64,000 bases of DNA from Cacajao melanocephalus (Eukaryota; Chordata; Mammalia; Primates; Pitheciidae), in NCBI GenBank assembly GCA_963573385.1, contig CAUYLG010026952.1, positions 1 through 64,000 on the forward strand, in the 5' to 3' direction. Both the position numbers and the translations under genes were made by a program. Below are positions 1-11,467 of the stretch, piece after piece. Within the stretch, counting starts at the first letter, position 1, and each line of letters begins with the position of its first letter. Under the pieces are notes generated by a model. The model did no database searches. It worked only from the letters and a program-made list of their open reading frames with translations, and had not been told where the DNA came from.

Positions 1-1480
1 AGTCCTAGCCATTCACTTAGGCAAGGATTTTTGGGCAAAGGATTTTTCTAATCAGCCCTACCATATCACCCCAAGTCTAACCTCACTCTCCACTCTGCTC
101 ACACGTCCTGACCCACACTACGGTCTCTGCTGTGTCCCCACCCAGGCCCTGTCCTCTGTGCTGTCTTCTCCTCACTTGCCTGGACCCCTCAAGCCTTCTT
201 TCAACCTCACTGATTTGATTAGAATCCCATCCACCGTCCTTGGCTCAGTCCACTATGCCAGTGGTGGAAGGGGAAGGAATTGAGCAAGGGAGAGAGCAGA
301 GGAGAGGGCTGGTCTCTTTTGAGGCAAGGGAATTGGATTCCCCAGCCTGCTTCTTCTTCTGCCCCAAACACCCGAAGGATAGTCATTTCCTAATATGCTT
401 GGCATAGAACCAACTTGTGCGCAAATACACCCGTCCTGTTTTGAGTCATAACTAGTGGTTCATTAGCATCTTTTACAGCATGTGGAATTCACAGCTTGGA
501 GGTGATACACATTTTGCCCAGATTCAGTCCCTAAGCCAGGTCCTGTGTTTTCTCAGCACATGTAGCCTGGATCCATTGGCCTTCTTGTCTTTCTGGAACT
601 CTTGGGCTAGGGTTGCCCTCCTCTCAGTAAGAAGCTCCAGATAGCTACTTCTTAAGTGGTTTTGAATAAAGCTATGTTTGATCTTTAAAAAGGCATAAAT
701 ATTTTAAAACTATGTACATTATTATTATTGCTATTTTCCCTATTATTGTTTAGGAAGAATGTTTTTAGTCACTAGATGGTGGTTTGAGCATTTTTCCCTT
801 TATTGATCCAGGATCCAAGCAGAAGTTTAGGCCTCAAGTTTCAATGGGGACTTGTCCATCCACTCATCTGTATTCTGCTGCAGACTGGGGAAACAAGGAG
901 TGGACATTATAGTTGTTTTCCTTATATCCACTCCCCCTTCTCTCTGTAATTACTCTGATTTTTGGTTCCGTTTCCATCTTCCTGCCTCGACATAGTTCTT
1001 GCACTGGCAGAAAGGTGACTCTAGATCTAAGGCTTGTGGTTCAGACTGGGGAGTGTGTATAATCTCTCCTCTAGCCAACATTATGGGTTCAGGGATAGGT
1101 CCATGACCCAATTCTGGCTGTTGAGCTACAAGAAGAGAATTTTGCTGGGGGTTTCTGGGAGTGCTTTTTCTAACTCAACTGGCAAAATATCTGTGTGTGG
1201 TCCTATTTTGTTCTCCTTGGATTCCTGCTTACATTTGGGGACTATGAGGGAGAGAGAGAGCTTTAGGATGAAGCTGTAAATATAATGGGCAGTGTGAAGA
1301 GAGGAAATAAATGAATGAATGGACAAACAAATTCTAGGTGACATGGTTAGGCTACTGAATTGAACTACTCCTGAAGTCCAGCTTTTTCTTGAATCTCCAG
1401 TTATAGTACCAATAGTTTTCCTTCACTATATAAGCTAGTTTAGATTCAATTTTCTGTTACTCAGAATCAAACATTCCTTA
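1..1480. other. Unique non-coding sequence
   Basis: No repeat family, RNA gene or convincing exon recognised. There is an ATT-rich patch near 715-750 and a short GAAT run near 1309-1322 that resembles an L2 3' terminus, but too little precedes it to call. Frames of 72-81 codons here look like chance. Confidence 0.5.
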
Positions 1481-1489
1481 CTGGTGTAA

Positions 1490-1700
1490 TAACATTTACT
1501 GAGTACCTACTATATGCATGGCATTCTATAAAATGCTTTCCTGTATATTATTCTCACCTAATCCCCATGGTAAACTGGCAAGGAACACATAACCCTATTC
1601 ATCTGAAGAAAACTTCAGAAAGGACCAAAACAGAGGTGGTTTGTGGCAGAACTGGACTTTTAATTCAGAGCAGTCTGACTGCAGAGCTCAGGATCATACT
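1490..1700 (-). repeat. MIR SINE, antisense
   Basis: Reads in MIR antisense order: GAGTACCTACTATATGCATGG (cut here to the family's tract), then a Cctaatcccc-type core and a terminal gcagtctgactgcagagctc block. Diverged, with the core partly lost. Confidence 0.7.
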
Positions 1701-1710
1701 CATACTCAGA

Positions 1711-1724
1711 CTCTCAGCTGAGAG
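1711..1724. repeat. Perfect 14-bp palindrome
   Basis: CTCTCAGCTGAGAG equals its own reverse complement and contains the E-box CAGCTG. A partial echo (CTCTCAGCTGA) follows about 75 bp later. Confidence 0.8.
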
Positions 1725-2134
1725 CAGAGGAGATCTGCTCTGAACAGAGGCAGGAGGAAGAACTGAGTCTGACACCAAATCTGAGCTCTCAGCTGACAAG
1801 ATTAGCGAAGTTCAAAGTGAGTGCTATGTAGAATCTGCAGTAAGTTCAGATGAACTGGCCTGTTCAGGGTCCTCATATGGAAGGTGACCTCTGACACTAC
1901 ATGGCCCCTCTATAGCCAAGCTATAGCTTGCTTTAAAGACCTAGCACCCTAGATTTCATGAGAAATAACAACGTAACAATAATTTTCCATTCATGAAAAT
2001 GCAAAGGCCTTTGAAATTTTATTTTATTTAACCCATGTTTCCTGACTTAATGGCTTTCCTTCCATCTTCTTCTTCCAAGTTAAGACAAGTCAGCAAACTC
2101 CTGGAATGACAGGACCACTGGTATATAATGATAC

Positions 2135-2330
2135 TAGTTAATGTTCATTGAGTATTTACTCTGTGCTAGGCACTCTTCTAAGTGCCTTCTATATGTAGTA
2201 GCTCACATATTATGAAGAAGTGTATTGTCACCCTCCTATTACAAATGTAGACACAAAGACTCAGAGAGGTAAAATAGCTTGCCCAAGCTCACACAGTTCG
2301 ATCTTACACTCCCAACTATGATGCTATATT
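2135..2330 (-). repeat. MIR SINE, antisense
   Basis: Antisense MIR order is clear: ttgagtatttactctgtgc, aggcactcttctaagtgcc, then the core with cagagaggtaaaatagcttg and cccaagctcacacag. Confidence 0.8.
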
Positions 2331-2484
2331 GGCTTTTCATGTAGACAGAATGAACAAAGCTTCTTGCCAAGGTCCTTGGCAAGCGGAATATAGTAAGTTT
2401 AGTGATAGATAGGGCATGCCAGACTCTATGTGCCAGAATAGCATCATTCATGGAAATGAGCTGAGTGTGGCTATAAAATTACGA

Positions 2485-3600
2485 GATTGATTTTATTTTT
2501 TAAAAAACCACAGCATCGCTTGTCATGCATATTACTGTTATATTTTCAAAAGTTATCCTCTACCTCATACCCTTGTTTCTGGAACTAAATAAATGGAAAA
2601 GACTATATTAAAATCATTGGGAAAAAAAACAATGAGAAGAGACTAGTCCTGCTAGACATTATACTATACAGCAGTAACAATTAAAATAGCATAATTCTGT
2701 GAACAAAAATAGATGAATAGATCAGCAGAAAATAACAGAACACTCCTCCATACTACTATTGGATATATAATAGAAGTAATATCTCATTTGTGAAGAGATG
2801 GGCAAAAGATGGTACCCAAAAACATATTAATTTAGATTTTTCTTCCTACCTTACAACATTAAATTCTGAATAAATTAAAAACTAAAATGTAAAAAACTGA
2901 GGCCACAAAAAAATAATCTAAAAAGAAATTTATGACCATGATTAGAGAAGGTTTTCCTAAATATTGCATCAGCAGCTGAAACCATAAAAAATGTATGTAC
3001 ATTTCACTATATAAAAATGAAATATTTCTGTATGGCAAATACACTATAGTATATGTGAAAGACAAAGGGTTTATAACCTTCATACTTAAAGAACTCTTAT
3101 AAATCAGTAAGATAAAGAAAGGGAAACATAGCAATATAAAACAAGAGCCAAAATGTCAGGCCACCTTCGTAAACTGTTAATGAAAGTATAAATTTGCATA
3201 TGATGAAATACAATGTGGCAAAATACATCAATGACCTTAAACATTTGGCCCAGCAATTTCCCTTTCAAAAATTTATCTTAAGAGAATGATTAGACAAATA
3301 TGCAAAGGTATTTGTGCAAAGGATGATCATCACGTTATTCATGATAATATTAAAAATTGAAATTAAGCAAAATGTTTGAAGAGAGAATAGATTAAATAAA
3401 TGATGGCATCTATCCATTCAAGGAACATGTAATAGGATTAACAAGGGTGATATAGACATAGATTTGCTGAGATAAAAAATACATTCTGGACTGTGGTTAA
3501 GTGAAAAAGGTTACCAATATATATAAAAATATTATCGTATTTGGTGGAGATATAACTCTCTTCTTCTATGTATCAAAATGCTTGGCAAGCTATTCATCTA
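2485..3600 (+). repeat. L1M (L1ME-like) 3' portion
   Basis: An A-rich sense strand follows the order of the L1 ORF2 C-terminus and 3' UTR: a Gatgggcaaaagatgg block, ctaaattctgaataaatta, ttataaatcagtaagataa and cccagcaatttcc, then the 3' UTR. All frames carry many stops and frameshifts, so it is a fossil. The 91-codon antisense frame at 2859-3134 is an artefact of it. Confidence 0.7.
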
Positions 3601-3607
3601 AAAAATC

Positions 3608-3700
3608 CAACATACATATATACATATTATATATAATACATATATATTTTTAAAAAATAAATATACATTTATATATCAAAATATAGAAACTTAAATGCAT
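3608..3700. repeat. AT-rich low-complexity tract
   Basis: Dense alternating TA/CATA motifs such as acatatatacatattatata, adjoining the 3' end of the preceding L1. Confidence 0.8.
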
Positions 3701-3824
3701 CAGCAATTTATTTTGTATGTATCATATATTACGTTAAAAAAACCCTGAAGATGTGCCTATAAATCACAAGACAATTTTTTTTTCCTTTTTCTTACAGGAG
3801 TTGCTGACTGCCCATTTGTTTGCA

Positions 3825-4060
3825 AGGAAGAGTGTGGGCTTCAAAATCACACTGATCTGGGTTGAAATCTCAATTATTTTGATATACCAACTGAAATATT
3901 ATAGGTACTTCTCTTAACATCCCTAAGAGTGTTCTCACCTGCAAAATGACAAAGTACTCACCTTATGTAGTTATTACGAAGACTACAGTAAAATGATAAA
4001 CCCCTACTCAGTGACTGGCACACAGAAGACTCCCAATAAATTGCGATAAATATTAATACT
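3825..4060 (+). repeat. MIR SINE, sense
   Basis: Sense MIR order: gtgggcttcaaaatcacac, gatctgggttgaaatctc, ctcacctgcaaaatgac and a 3' end with actggcacacagaagactcc then caataaa. A strong acceptor-like pyrimidine tract ending in CAG at 3797 lies just upstream, but no matching exon was found. Confidence 0.75.
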
Positions 4061-4069
4061 ATCCTTCTT

Positions 4070-4305
4070 TAATACTCAGTTCAAATACCTCTCTGGATGT
4101 TGTTACCAACTAACCCCAGACAGTGGGTTCTCATAGCTTTTTATGAATATCTGTTACTTCTCACTCTGTTTTTACTCATTAGATACGAGTTCCCAGAAGC
4201 CAGGGATCAGGCTTACCCATCTATGTTCCTAAGTACCTAGCTCAATGTGTGGTACATAGGAGGCTTACGCTAAATGTTTGTTGAATTAATTTAAGAAAGA
4301 ATAAA
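4070..4305 (+). repeat. L2 LINE 3' end
   Basis: Typical L2 terminus: ttcccagaagccagggatc, then tacctagctcaatgtgtgg and catagga...ctaaatgtttgttgaattaa. It directly follows the MIR. Confidence 0.8.
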
Positions 4306-4459
4306 TAGCAATTATGATCAATGACAACAATGTTAAAATGAGTAAACATTTCCTTAAGGCAGTAACTGGTGACATATACTCACTATGGTGCTTTTAAAAA
4401 AAACTTATCTGCACATTATTTTGGAATCTCATTTTATGAAGAAGATAGTGTGTTATAAC

Positions 4460-4630
4460 AACAGCAGTAGCAAATATTTATTGAGCACTTACTATAATTG
4501 CACTTAATCCTCTCAAAAGACAAATGATGAGGAAAGTCACTTGTCTCTAGTATCTAGAAATGGCAGAGCCAGGATTTGAACTCCGGTCTTTCTGACAGAT
4601 TTGGGACCCTATGTTTTTAGCCAGGACCCT
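4460..4630 (-). repeat. MIR SINE, antisense
   Basis: Contains tatttattgagcacttacta, then gcacttaatcctctcaaaag, then aatggcagagccaggatttg and aactccggtctttctgac, the antisense MIR 5' region. Confidence 0.8.
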
Positions 4631-5535
4631 CTCCAGAATGGCATTTTAAGGACGTCATTGAGAAGAGTAATGAAAACTCTGAAGCAGCTGAACGACTGGG
4701 TCTCAACTGTACTCTAGAGAAGCCTATGGTGGAGGAGGGTGGTTTTGAGACAAGAGACAAGAAGAATGGAATGGAAGAGAGAGACAATAGAGAGAAATTA
4801 GAGGGGCGCTAATTTCTCTCCCCTAGACAGAGTGAACAAAACCTCCATTGACCACCTGTATCTGCCATGTGGGGATGGGGAGGCAGCAGTTTTACTCTTT
4901 AGGCGAGATCATGAAGCAGGTGCTATTTGTAGCACAATCAGGGCAATGGGGAAAACCCCGTGTTCCTATGCTTTATCTGGAACATGTGGTGGAACCCAGA
5001 ATGATACCTAATTTGCAAATTAATTTAAATGTAATACTTCTGATGGTATGTAAATGAGATTTTAGTTTGTTTTACAGTTTAAAAAATCAACCTTTATTGA
5101 AATTATATCGTTGATTTATTGTATTGCATTAAATCAACTCGACTATCCAGGAAAATCTTGGCAGTAGGAAGGTCTTTTACCTCCCTCCCCGTAAGCCCTC
5201 ATCTCCCCCAGCCCTCAGCCCCAAGCCTTCTCTTGGTGTTCTGTTTCTGCTAATCCTGGCTAAGAAGTAACTGGTGAGCAAGAGGTTAGCTGATGGGGTC
5301 TCAAGGTGTGACCTTTCCCAGGAGTATTTGCATGTTAATAGAAGATACTGGGAACCAGGAACAGCCTCAAGGTCTCAAATGAAAGAAGTCCTGAAGGTGG
5401 ATGGGAGGGGTAGGCATGGCCCCCAGGGGACCTGCTATGTAGGCCTCCTTGATTCTGCCTGTGTGGATGGCTGCTGGTCTGGGCTTCTCTCCAGCTGCTT
5501 TTACAAAGAAGTGGTTTGGAGAAGAACAAAGCGAT
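4631..5535. other. Unique non-coding sequence
   Basis: No repeat recognised. A short pyrimidine/CCC-rich patch lies at 5175-5225. Open frames up to 115 codons (5274-5621) overlap an L2 end and resemble no protein I know. Confidence 0.45.
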
Positions 5536-5539
5536 TGTA

Positions 5540-5645
5540 TTTATCCCCAGGCAGGGACTCCATTGCCAGGGCCCTGTGTGCAATGCCCAGCTCAGAGCCC
5601 GGACCCAGTAGGTCTTGCTAAACGGTTATTCGTCAAATGAATGAA
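5540..5645 (+). repeat. L2 LINE 3' end (short)
   Basis: The order ccaggcagggactccattgc, cccagctcagagcc, cagtaggtcttgctaaacgg and a terminal gtcaaatgaatgaag matches the L2 3' terminus. Confidence 0.55.
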
Positions 5646-5649
5646 GAAA

Positions 5650-6035
5650 GTCCTTCCTCACTGCCCCCTACCCCTGTCCCCTGACATCTTTAGCTCTTGG
5701 GTCCATGAGCCCTTTAAGCCCAGGAGCCCAGGCCCAAGACCTGGGCAACTTCTTCCTAATGATAAGAACATCGCCAAAGAGAAATTTCTACCATTTACAT
5801 TTTATTTTTCCTCCTTATAGCCAGAAACCCTCAAAACTTGTGCTGAATTGCATGACCTCACTGACCAAGTTTCATGTTCCTTGTTGAGCTGTGGTTAAGG
5901 CAATCTCCTTCTTAGCTACGGTGAAACTGCAGAAAATAAAATCCCTTCGTGGACGTGTGCTCTTGCACACTCACATTTCAGAATTCCAGGGAAGAAAAGA
6001 GGGCGGGGGCCTGGGTGGGAGCAATAAGGACAAGA
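5650..6035. other. Unique non-coding sequence
   Basis: No repeat or exon recognised. It includes a small GC-richer patch (6001-6025, gggcgggggcctgggtggg) at its right edge. Confidence 0.4.
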
Positions 6036-6039
6036 CTAC

Positions 6040-6400
6040 TTTTCTGTTTGGCTGAATTCATCAAAAATGTCTAAACCCCATACGGAACATTCATCACTAA
6101 TTAAATCCTAGCACCATAATTCAGAGAAAACAATTACAGCATTTAGAATTTTTAAAGGAACTATTATTGCTGCCTTGGCCCTTTTAAAAATTATGCTCCC
6201 CAAAGGACAAAATGTGATCCATTAATATGTATGTATTATTACTTTTTTTGTAACGGGAAGACTGCTGATGCCTGTGAATATGGAAGCATTTATCGGTTGC
6301 CGACAGCCGCTTAGTTGACTTGCAGTTTTAAGTGCAGTATTTTCTAGAATCTAAAAGGCTATAACATTAATTACCTTTTTGCCTTTAGCTGGTGGCCTGC
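6040..6400. promoter_or_regulatory. Candidate conserved regulatory element (ATTA-rich, unique)
   Basis: A repeat-free stretch with several homeodomain-type TAATTA/ATTA cores: ctaattaaatcc near 6097, caattacagc near 6131 and attaattacc near 6367. It also holds TTTTAAAAATTATG runs and locally low repeat decay. This is inference from composition only; no conservation data are available. Confidence 0.25.
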
Positions 6401-6850
6401 TAGTTTCTGTCCTGTGTTCTCCTCTCTGTCTTGGTCACATTGGAAACTAGTTAGTGAGTGAAGGGGTTGGTCAGACCTAGGAGGAGTCAAAACCATTACT
6501 GGGAAAGATCAGACAATAATTCACTCAGTTTAGGGCAATTTCTCCCATTTACCTTTGGTGCCCAGGAAGGAATCCTTGATTTTCATTTTTCAGTTGAGGC
6601 TCCCTTGTGTGCTATGTCATGTGTCAGTTGCTGAGTGCAAGGCATCCTAAATTTCAAAGTCAAATCTATGACTCCTCCACACTGAGTGTCCCCAGCTAAA
6701 TGGGGTTCTGATTTGTTTTCCCCTTCCATTTTATCCTTCTGATCCACAGGCTTCTTTGTCTTGACAAAGTAACTGAGAGGTGAGTTATCTGAGTTTGTCA
6801 CCAAGTACCACAACTAGCCTGTATACATTGAGATGTACTGTGTGCTTGAT
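6401..6850. other. Unique non-coding sequence
   Basis: Nothing recognised. Confidence 0.4.
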
Positions 6851-6853
6851 CCA

Positions 6854-6944
6854 TGTGTGTGTGTATGTTTTATGTATATATGTGTGTGTGCGTGTGTGCA
6901 CGCACATAGGTGTATGCATGTGTCTGTGTGTGTATACATATATA
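6854..6944. repeat. Interrupted TG/TATG microsatellite
   Basis: Alternating purine-pyrimidine blocks of (TG)n with TATG and CG interruptions, ending in tatacatatata. The overlapping frames rich in Val/Cys at 6780-7021 are products of this repeat. Confidence 0.95.
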
Positions 6945-6949
6945 AAGGC

Positions 6950-7685
6950 ACAACTCAGAAATTTCTATTCTGCTCTCTGATCAGTCTATTGTCACATGCA
7001 TTTGGCATTCATTATCCATGAGCCTCCGGCGCCTCTGGTCCTGTGCCCTGGCTAACAGTGATTTGGTTTATAGAGATCATATGGCAAGGAAACAGACCTT
7101 GAAAGACAGAGCTCTGAGAAGCACATTTGATGAATTTCCTATGATTTGAGTCTGGGTTTATTCTTCCCTGTGGCGGGGCAGACACCCCAGAGCACACGCA
7201 GCCGGGGCCAGCCGAAGAGTGTAGGCTATGACAATAAGCACACTGTTTTTTTCTTCACACGTCTCGGGTTGCATTTCCTATCTGGGAAAAAAGAAAAGGG
7301 AGCCTTGTAAAGGATCCAGAATCTGGGCAGGAAACCACACAGAGTGAAGGTTGCCATTGTCATTAGCAATTAATGTAACCACCAGGGCTGGAAGGAGAGA
7401 GCTCTGCCAAGGCAGTGGGTGAGGGGAGGGGGGCATAGGCTGCTGGCAGAGGTGGGGGCTGCTCACCCCCCCTTCACCACCCATGGTTGGATGGTGAAGC
7501 AGGACACCTCCCCAGGCACTCCTGAGAGAGACCAATACTGGTTTTTTATTTTAAAACAAGGTGCCCAGGACTTGATAAGTTATTAAATGTCTCTGCCACC
7601 CATTTTCACTTTTTGTGGCTCCATGTCCAATTCCTTAGTCCCCTTGGGAAGTGATTTTGTTCTAAGTGAGTCTGTTGAGATTCAT
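6950..7685. other. Unique sequence with a G-rich patch
   Basis: No repeat recognised. At 7413-7433 a G-rich run (gtgggtgaggggaggggggc) and at 7463-7476 a C-rich run could form non-B DNA. No promoter or exon call is justified. Confidence 0.4.
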
Positions 7686-7689
7686 TGAT

Positions 7690-7765
7690 TTAACAGTACT
7701 GTATTTATTGAGTGACTTTTATGTGCCAAGTGCTTGGGGTACTGGGCATAATGCTAATGCTAATC
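7690..7765 (-). repeat. L2 LINE 3' end, antisense, first part
   Basis: tatttattgagtgactttta, tgtgccaagtgcttggggta is the antisense L2 terminus. The same element appears to resume at 8013 after an inserted MIR. Confidence 0.65.
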
Positions 7766-7769
7766 TAGA

Positions 7770-8012
7770 CCATATGCCGAGTGTATGTGTACCAGGCATG
7801 GGGCTATGTGCCTTTCATTCATTACCTCATTTAGGAATCATTACAACTCTACAAGCTGGGTTTTCCTTTCACCCCATTTTATAGATGGCATAGTGGAGAC
7901 CCAGGGAGCTTAATTAATTATGCTTCAGGTCATAAAACCAACATAAGGACTAGCTGGGATTTGAACCTCTGCAATTTGAAGAGACATAGGTCTCTTCAAA
8001 CGCATGCTTCTC
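7770..8012 (-). repeat. MIR SINE, antisense, inside L2
   Basis: taccaggcatggggctatgtg, cattacctcatttaggaatc, cattttatagatggcatag, ctgggatttgaacctctgc: full antisense MIR order. It lies between two pieces of one L2. Confidence 0.75.
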
Positions 8013-8200
8013 ACCCTAGTTCATGCCCTCAAGAAACCCACAGTCTAGGGAGGATTTAGGCAAGTCAATCAGTGATTAAATGCCACGACGACGCAGGCTA
8101 TCATGAGAGTAAGCTTAGGGTCTCTGAAAGTCCAGAGAAGAGACACCTAATCTAGCCTGGGGAGGTACTCATGGAAGGCTTCCTGGAGGAGGTGAGTCGT
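8013..8200 (-). repeat. L2 LINE, antisense, second part
   Basis: catgccctcaagaaacccac, agtctagggagg and later catggaaggcttcctggagg match the antisense L2 3' region directly internal to the piece at 7690. Confidence 0.75.
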
Positions 8201-9260
8201 CTTCTTGTCCTTTCTTATGTCTCAGTGATATGTGAGTTTATTTTGGCCAAACTAATCAGTCTGGAAGGAAACATTAATATCTTAGTCTGTCTGCACCACT
8301 CACTACATAGGTGTGGGTATGTTCCACAGATCTGTCCAGAAAGATTTGCTTCTTATGTCATACTAAATGAAATCCCAACTGGATTGAGAAGAGCTGAGAC
8401 TGCCAGCATTTCTTCTACACTTTAGATGAATTCAAGTCTCTCTCCTGTTCCTCTTCCCCCCTCCTTGCTTTGTCTCTCTTCTTCTTCACCTCTCCCCTCT
8501 CCACCCCTAAACTCTTTCTCTTTCTTTCTGGTAGTTTTAAAAATGCCACTTTTTATTAATGTGACCAAAATGTCATCAAGTAGTTTAATGCTCTTTAATG
8601 TCCTTGTATCGTTTACGTTTTGCGAACAGTGTGGAAATGAATCCCATCTGTGGGTTCAAGAACATCAAAAAAGTTGGACAGGCTATTTAGACGTGCTATT
8701 TCACATTGCATTAGTGTGTACAATGTCAGGGGGCTGAGCCAAGCACAGCCTGTCCAGGCCTCTGCCCACCCCTTCCCCAAGCCTGGGAGTGACAGATTAC
8801 TTACCTTGGGAGCTGAGTCAACTGTGGATACCGGGGTTTGGAAGCCTGCCCAGAGGCCCCAGGAAAAGTGTGAAGCTTAAATAAAAAATTAGAAATGATA
8901 CAGGAAAATCTCTCTCTCTTTTTGGTGCAAAGATGCCCCAACAATGGCTTTTTCATCACTTGGGTGAGAGGCCAGTTATATTGCTGTCTAACTTCTAAAA
9001 TAATAGCCTACCTCTCTCTGCCTGTGTTCCTCTCTCTCTGTCCCCTCCCCACCACATTATCCAAGAAGAGAAGCTCCGGGGTTAAAATTAAGTTGCCAAT
9101 TTGTAAGGAGGCAGCTATAAGGCAAAAACCACTGCAGAATATCAAGTTCGGGGCCAGCAGAGCTCATAAAAGAGGTGCTCTCCGAAGAATCCTGAGAAGG
9201 TCTCAAAGCCCAGATCAACAGGGCAGTGATTTCAGGATAACCCTTTCACTGTGGCATCCT
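8201..9260. other. Unique non-coding sequence
   Basis: A pyrimidine-rich CTT/CCT tract lies at about 8440-8530. Frames of 103 (8426-8737) and 126 codons (8895-9275) are open, but they have no domain I recognise and the second runs into a MIR. Treated as chance. Confidence 0.4.
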
Positions 9261-9261
9261 G

Positions 9262-9490
9262 GTGAAGGGTGCTGACTCTGGAGTCACCCTACCTGAGCTT
9301 GAATTCTGGCCCCTCTGCTTTCTAGACGTATGGTCTCGAGCAAGATCAAACCCCTTTTCTTACCTGCAATGTGGGGATACTAATTCTCACTTTTCTTACC
9401 TGCAATGTGGGGATACTAATTCTATCAACCTAATTAAATGAAGTGTATAGACTCATGTCTGACCATAATAAGTACTCAATCAATGCTAAG
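9262..9490 (+). repeat. MIR SINE, sense, with internal 36-bp duplication
   Basis: gctgactctggagtcaccct, gagcttgaattctggcccc, aagtactcaatcaatgcta is sense MIR order. The region cttttcttacctgcaatgtg...taattct occurs twice in tandem (9354-9387 and 9390-9423) with no mismatch over 34 bp, so the duplication is far younger than the MIR. Confidence 0.85.
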
Positions 9491-10350
9491 GGTGAGCTGT
9501 TATTGGGCTTACTTTGTTGCCCTGCCTTTGCCACCCAGCCCCACCTATACCGTGCCTCTTCAGGTTAATGCTTCCAGGTGGCCAGCTCCTTCTCCTCTCT
9601 TAGCTGAGCTCTCAGCCTGAGCACTTACCTTATAGTCCCCTGCAGGGAAAGATGCCAGAAAGAGGGGGAGGAGAACCTGACTCCCAAATACCCTGGCTTT
9701 TGTCCAGGTCCTGGGAAACCCCTTATCCTAATGCATTCCCTGGAAAGAAAGGTGTGGCTTTTTTCTTTCAGAAAAAAAAAAAATAGCTTCTTTTCTTCCC
9801 CAGACATGGGGAACTGCAAGAGTGGATTTTTAACTGTTAATTGTTACAGTTGAATGAACAATAATCCATCTCTCTGAAGGCCCTCAATCCCTTGCTAACC
9901 CCTTCACCCTCTGTTTTGTACTTTTTCGTATGAATATTCTTTAATTCTAAATATAAACATAAACAAATAACTTCTAATTGTTATTTCAGAATTTTTAAGA
10001 CAAGGTCATTCTGTTTTTAACTCCTAAATGAAAGAAACAAACATTCCTTTAATGTAATTACCAGAAGGATGATTCGTTTCTAAGTTCTGTATGGGGTGCA
10101 GAGAGAACCTATTGGCTATTTCTGCCCAGACGATTGGGAGAACGCCAATGGGGAGTTATAGCTGGAGCCCCCTGGAGACTTGTAAGTGAAGCTAACAATG
10201 CAGCCACTGCACTGAGCCTTGATGCTCAGACTGGCGGGAATGACGCTGGATTTCAAACTGGCAGATCTGGGTCTAAGATCTGACTGGGTTGAATGCTAAA
10301 GCCCTCCTTGACCCCTCTACCTTCCATTTTAACTCTCCTAACACTGTGGT
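9491..10350. other. Unique non-coding sequence
   Basis: No repeat recognised; an A12 run lies near 9772. Confidence 0.4.
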
Positions 10351-10354
10351 TGGC

Positions 10355-10585
10355 TGGTGGTACAGTTATGAGAGCTAAGAGCGTAGACTCAGGAGCCAAA
10401 CTACATGGGTTTAAATACTGGCTCTGTTAATTGCTTACCCTGGATAAGTCACCCAACTTCCAAGACTCACAATAGTATCTGTCTCAAAGGATTACTGTAA
10501 GCATGAATTGAATTAACATGTGTTAGGCACCCAGTCTAGTATCTGACACGTAGCAAATGCTCTCTGCAAAAATATCAGTTATTAT
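10355..10585 (+). repeat. MIR SINE, sense
   Basis: gagctaagagcgtagactca, ggagccaaactacatgggtt, aaatactggctctg, then ggcacccagtctagtatctg and the 3' end: complete sense MIR order. Confidence 0.85.
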
Positions 10586-10589
10586 TATC

Positions 10590-10735
10590 TCTTCCATGAT
10601 TTAATCTCTTTCCTTAGTACTGCACTCACTGAGAGTTCTCTGAGGGCAAGGACCCATTTCTACTGCCATAGCCCACCACTGAGCACAATGTCTGGTACCC
10701 GGAAGACTCTCATTACTATTTGTTGAATTGTACTA
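10590..10735 (+). repeat. L2 LINE 3' end
   Basis: gagagttctctgagggcaag, gacccatttc, ctgagcacaatgtctggtac and the terminal actatttgttgaattg match L2. Confidence 0.8.
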
Positions 10736-10974
10736 AAGTGATGGGAAAAGGAAGGGATGTAAAATTGTGTTGTAAACCACCGTGCAAGAAGTTTTTATTA
10801 TTAGCTCTGGAAATAGTTTATTGGATAAAATATCTTCAGGGCTCTCTTGGCATCGCTGCTGCTGTTGAAAGTAACAAAATTTTGATCATCATTTGACTAG
10901 TCTGTTTCTGAATCACCCCTGTTGCCAGTCTTCTCTGTGTTTAGTTCTTTTCTTTCTGCTTTGTGCTGAGTGGT

Positions 10975-11135
10975 TTGCTCATTTATTCAACTGAATGATG
11001 TTTACTAAGTGTCCCTTACAGGGTGACTCTAGGCTAGGAGAGGCTGCAGACGGTAGCAGAGTAAGACTCATTCCCTGCCTTTTCCAGTTTTATAGTCTAG
11101 TAGGGGAGGCAGATGTGCAAATCCTGATCCAACGT
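10975..11135 (-). repeat. L2 LINE 3' end, antisense
   Basis: tttattcaactgaatgatgt, then agactcattccctgcc and tatagtctagtaggggaggc, the antisense L2 order. Confidence 0.65.
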
Positions 11136-11467
11136 GGTCCTTCCTTAGAATTTTACATACAGTGGCTGAGAGATACAAGTGAATGTAAACCCGGACATCT
11201 CTGGAGACTGTGCCCAGTCTCTCCAACCTGCCTGCAGGGAGACCATCTGATATAGCAGAGGATGAGGACAACCCACAGGGTGAAATAGAATGGGAGAGAA
11301 GGAGAGCTTTGCAGGTTCTTTGTTATTGCAGCAAAGCTAGCTGATCTTAACTAATATAAGCTCCATCTTCCCTAAAATTCTTCTTAATGCCATATGCCAT
11401 TGCCTGAAATTCCCACCCTTTGGAATGCTTGAGAAATGAGTTAAGGGATTCCAAACCCATGGAATCT

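Noticed and set aside
770..785. CTCF-like CACTAGATGGTGG
   Set aside because: A key C of the GGC core is T, so the match is weak.
1030..1290. Possible old LTR or DNA transposon
   Set aside because: Some familiar phrases (gtccatgacccaattctggct) but no ordered match to a family.
3780..3830. Strong acceptor-like tract ending in CAG at 3797
   Set aside because: No donor or open frame follows; the segment runs directly into a MIR.
6780..7021. Cys/Val-rich frames
   Set aside because: Direct translation of the TG microsatellite.
7413..7433. G-quadruplex
   Set aside because: Only three clear G3 tracts are separated by loops; the fourth would need splitting of a six-G run.
8895..9275. 126-codon frame
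   Set aside because: No recognisable domain, composition not protein-like, and it runs into a MIR.
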